A program made the translations under genes and the position numbers. 64,000 nucleotides of DNA from Kitasatospora sp. NBC_00374. GTDB taxonomy: Bacteria; Actinomycetota; Actinomycetes; Streptomycetales; Streptomycetaceae. This document shows, piece after piece, positions 62,422 to 64,000 of the stretch. Below the pieces are notes generated by a model. The model saw only the letters and a list, made by a program, of their open reading frames with translations. It ran no database searches and was not told where the DNA came from. Within the stretch, counting starts at the first letter, position 1; every line of letters begins with the position of its first letter. The stretch lies in assembly GCF_041434935.1 (NCBI RefSeq), contig NZ_CP107964.1, positions 3,968,001 to 4,032,000 on the forward strand, given 5' to 3'.

Positions 62422-64000
62422 GTGAACCACGGACCCAACATCCCCGACCCGGACGGCAACGAGGACCTGTTCGCCGCCCTGGAAGCCGACCTCGACAACG
62501 ACAGCCAGGGCGGCGACGTCGCGGACCTGGCCAACGTCCGGGCGCTTCGCCCCGGTTACCTGCCCCACCAGCCCAAGCCCACCGACCCGCCCAGCGACGG
62601 CGGCGAGCAGGTGGAGCTGGTGCCCACCGACGACGACCACGACGACGAGGACGGGCCGTCCGTCTACGTGGACGACCCCGCCCTGAGCCTGTCGAAGGTG
62701 CCGGTCGAGCGGCGGCGTGAGCCACTGCTGCCCAAGTGGGCCTCCAACGCTGCCCAGTTCAAAGCCGCGGCTCGCTGGGCCGCAGGTCAGGCCGCGTACG
62801 TCACCGCGTTCCACGCCATCCGGCTGCCCTGGTACGGGGCCAAGCTGGCGCTGCGCGCGCCGCGCGGCCTCGCCCGCACCGTCGGCCGCGCGAGCCGGTG
62901 GGTGTCGGACGCGCAGGGCGCCCCAATGCGCGGGGTCGCGGTGCGACGTGAGGACGCCGAGCTGTACCTGAAGCTCACCCGGCAGCGTGACGCGAAGGTC
63001 CGCCTGCGGGGGCTGATCGCCGCCGTCGCCGGGGCCATCGGCGCCGTGGCGCTGTCGGTGCTGTGGGTGATGTCGCCGGGCTGGACGCATCTGGCGCTGC
63101 TGGCCGCCGCCGTCGCCGCGTTCGGCAAGCTGGGGGCGCCGGCCGACGAACCGCTGATCTCCCGGTCCGTGGTGAAGAACAAGACCCCCCGTCTGACCAG
63201 CGACATCGTGGAACGCGCGCTGATGTCGCTCGGCATCGCGGGGATGGGCAAGGGCGCCATCGCGTTCCCCGCCCCGATCACCCGGGACGGGCCCGGGTGG
63301 CGCGCGGATGTCGACCTGCCGCACGGCGTCACGGCCGGGGACATCATGGAGCGCCGCAAGCGTCTCGCGTCCGGCCTGCGGCGCCCGCTGGGCACCGTGT
63401 GGCCGGAGGGCAACGCCGACGAGCACGAGGGACGCCTTGTCCTGTGGGTCGGCGACAAGGACCTGTCCAAGACCGGCAACGTGGTGTGGCCGCTCGCCAA
63501 GGACGGCCGCCACGACCTGTTCAACCCGATCCCGTTCGGCCGCGACCCGCGCGGCCGCTGGATCAACGTCCCGCTCGTCCAGCACAACGTCCTGTTCGGC
63601 TCCCAGCCCGGCCAGGGCAAGACCAGCGCCGTCCGCGTCCTGGCGAGCGGCGTGGCGCTCGACCCGAGCGCCGAGATGTGGACCCACGAACTGAAGGGAT
63701 CCGGCGACCTCGACCCGTTCGAGGCCGTGTCCCACCGGTTCGTCTCCGGCATCGACGCCGAGTCCATCGAATACGCCGCCGAGTCACTGAAGCTGCTGCG
63801 CAAGGAGGTGATGCGCCGCACCGGCGCGCTCAAGAAGCTCCCGCGCGACCTGTGCCCCGACAAGCGCGTCACCCGGCAGATCGCCGACATGGGCATCGGC
63901 CTGCACCCCCTGGCCTGCATCATCGACGAATGCCAGAACCTGTTCGCCGACCCCGCCGTCGGCAAGCAGGCCGGTGAGGACGCCGAGTTCATCATCAAGA
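62422..64000 (+). CDS. FtsK/SpoIIIE-like conjugal DNA translocase (TraB/TraSA type), 3' end beyond window
   Basis: At least 526 residues; the gene runs off the right edge. N-terminal acidic disordered region (1-95), a helical part, two membrane helices at about 197-236 (LIAAVAGAIGAVALSVLWVM and LALLAAAVAAFG), then the motor domain with Walker A GSQPGQGKT at 393-401 and Walker B CIIDECQ with D502 and E503. Such translocases move double-stranded DNA between Streptomyces cells as a single-protein conjugation system. GTG 62422 follows GGAAGGAC. The C-terminal DNA-recognition winged helix should lie beyond 64000. Confidence 0.92.
   Translation, partial: MNHGPNIPDPDGNEDLFAALEADLDNDSQGGDVADLANVRALRPGYLPHQPKPTDPPSDGGEQVELVPTDDDHDDEDGPSVYVDDPALSLSKVPVERRREPLLPKWASNAAQFKAAARWAAGQAAYVTAFHAIRLPWYGAKLALRAPRGLARTVGRASRWVSDAQGAPMRGVAVRREDAELYLKLTRQRDAKVRLRGLIAAVAGAIGAVALSVLWVMSPGWTHLALLAAAVAAFGKLGAPADEPLISRSVVKNKTPRLTSDIVERALMSLGIAGMGKGAIAFPAPITRDGPGWRADVDLPHGVTAGDIMERRKRLASGLRRPLGTVWPEGNADEHEGRLVLWVGDKDLSKTGNVVWPLAKDGRHDLFNPIPFGRDPRGRWINVPLVQHNVLFGSQPGQGKTSAVRVLASGVALDPSAEMWTHELKGSGDLDPFEAVSHRFVSGIDAESIEYAAESLKLLRKEVMRRTGALKKLPRDLCPDKRVTRQIADMGIGLHPLACIIDECQNLFADPAVGKQAGEDAEFIIK

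Overview
The window is chromosomal DNA from a high-GC actinomycete of the Streptomyces/Kitasatospora group. Evidence: strongly GC-biased codons, GTG/TTG starts, many promoters placed for leaderless mRNAs, and typical genes such as Lsr2, ClpC with a ClgR-type site, MsiK with a DasR site, PhoR-PhoP with PHO-box repeats, DisA-RadA, and a GTG-started cysS. No rRNA, CRISPR array or intact IS element was seen; there is one tRNA gene.

Region by region. 1-9.4 kb: lysS, a small membrane protein, a BlaI/MecI-type regulator, argA-type acetyltransferase, lsr2, clpC and a secreted M6 metalloprotease. 9.4-20.3 kb: threonine-aldolase-like enzyme, secreted M23 peptidase, a TetR/MFS efflux pair, mutY, rhomboid protease, a membrane-anchored unknown, a decayed MmyB-type regulator, and an MFS/winged-helix pair divided by a 50-bp palindrome. 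20.4-25.2 kb: disA, radA and an unusual protein joining a sigma-like region, an HxxxCxxC motif, a membrane helix and a BACON-like domain. 25.2-41.4 kb is more accessory: a GAP protein with two tandem DUF1254 proteins, a reductase, a polyprenyl diphosphate synthase next to a family 2B encapsulin (EshA-type) shell gene, an ATP-grasp enzyme, Ogt, a DUF5997/LysR-effector-domain pair, an Lrp/decarboxylase pair, a broken hydrolase and tRNA-Thr. 41.5-56.1 kb returns to core genes: msiK, a nucleotidyltransferase, a DoxX protein, rlmB, cysS, ispD-ispF, carD, phoR-phoP, phoU and a Cys-rich mini-protein.

From about 56.2 kb to the window end lies the left part of an integrative conjugative element of the AICE type. 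It starts next to what looks like the last codons of a phosphoglycerate mutase gene. It carries a cargo pair (cytosolic S8 protease plus an I9-like small protein), a HAD hydrolase coupled to a GntR regulator, a promoter with a palindromic operator, and a transfer operon (small protein, DUF2637/SpdB-like protein, RRQRL zinc protein, small Cys protein, FtsK/TraB translocase running off the edge). The operon leader holds a sequence resembling the actinobacterial rrn NusA-binding site, followed by strong GC hairpins.

Most interesting points: the prenyl synthase-encapsulin pair, the possible antitermination leader of the conjugative element, the element boundary at the gpm 3' end, the S8/I9-like pair, several long operator palindromes, the CTG start of ispD, and the sigma/BACON fusion. 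Functions are inferred from motifs read by eye; no database search was possible.
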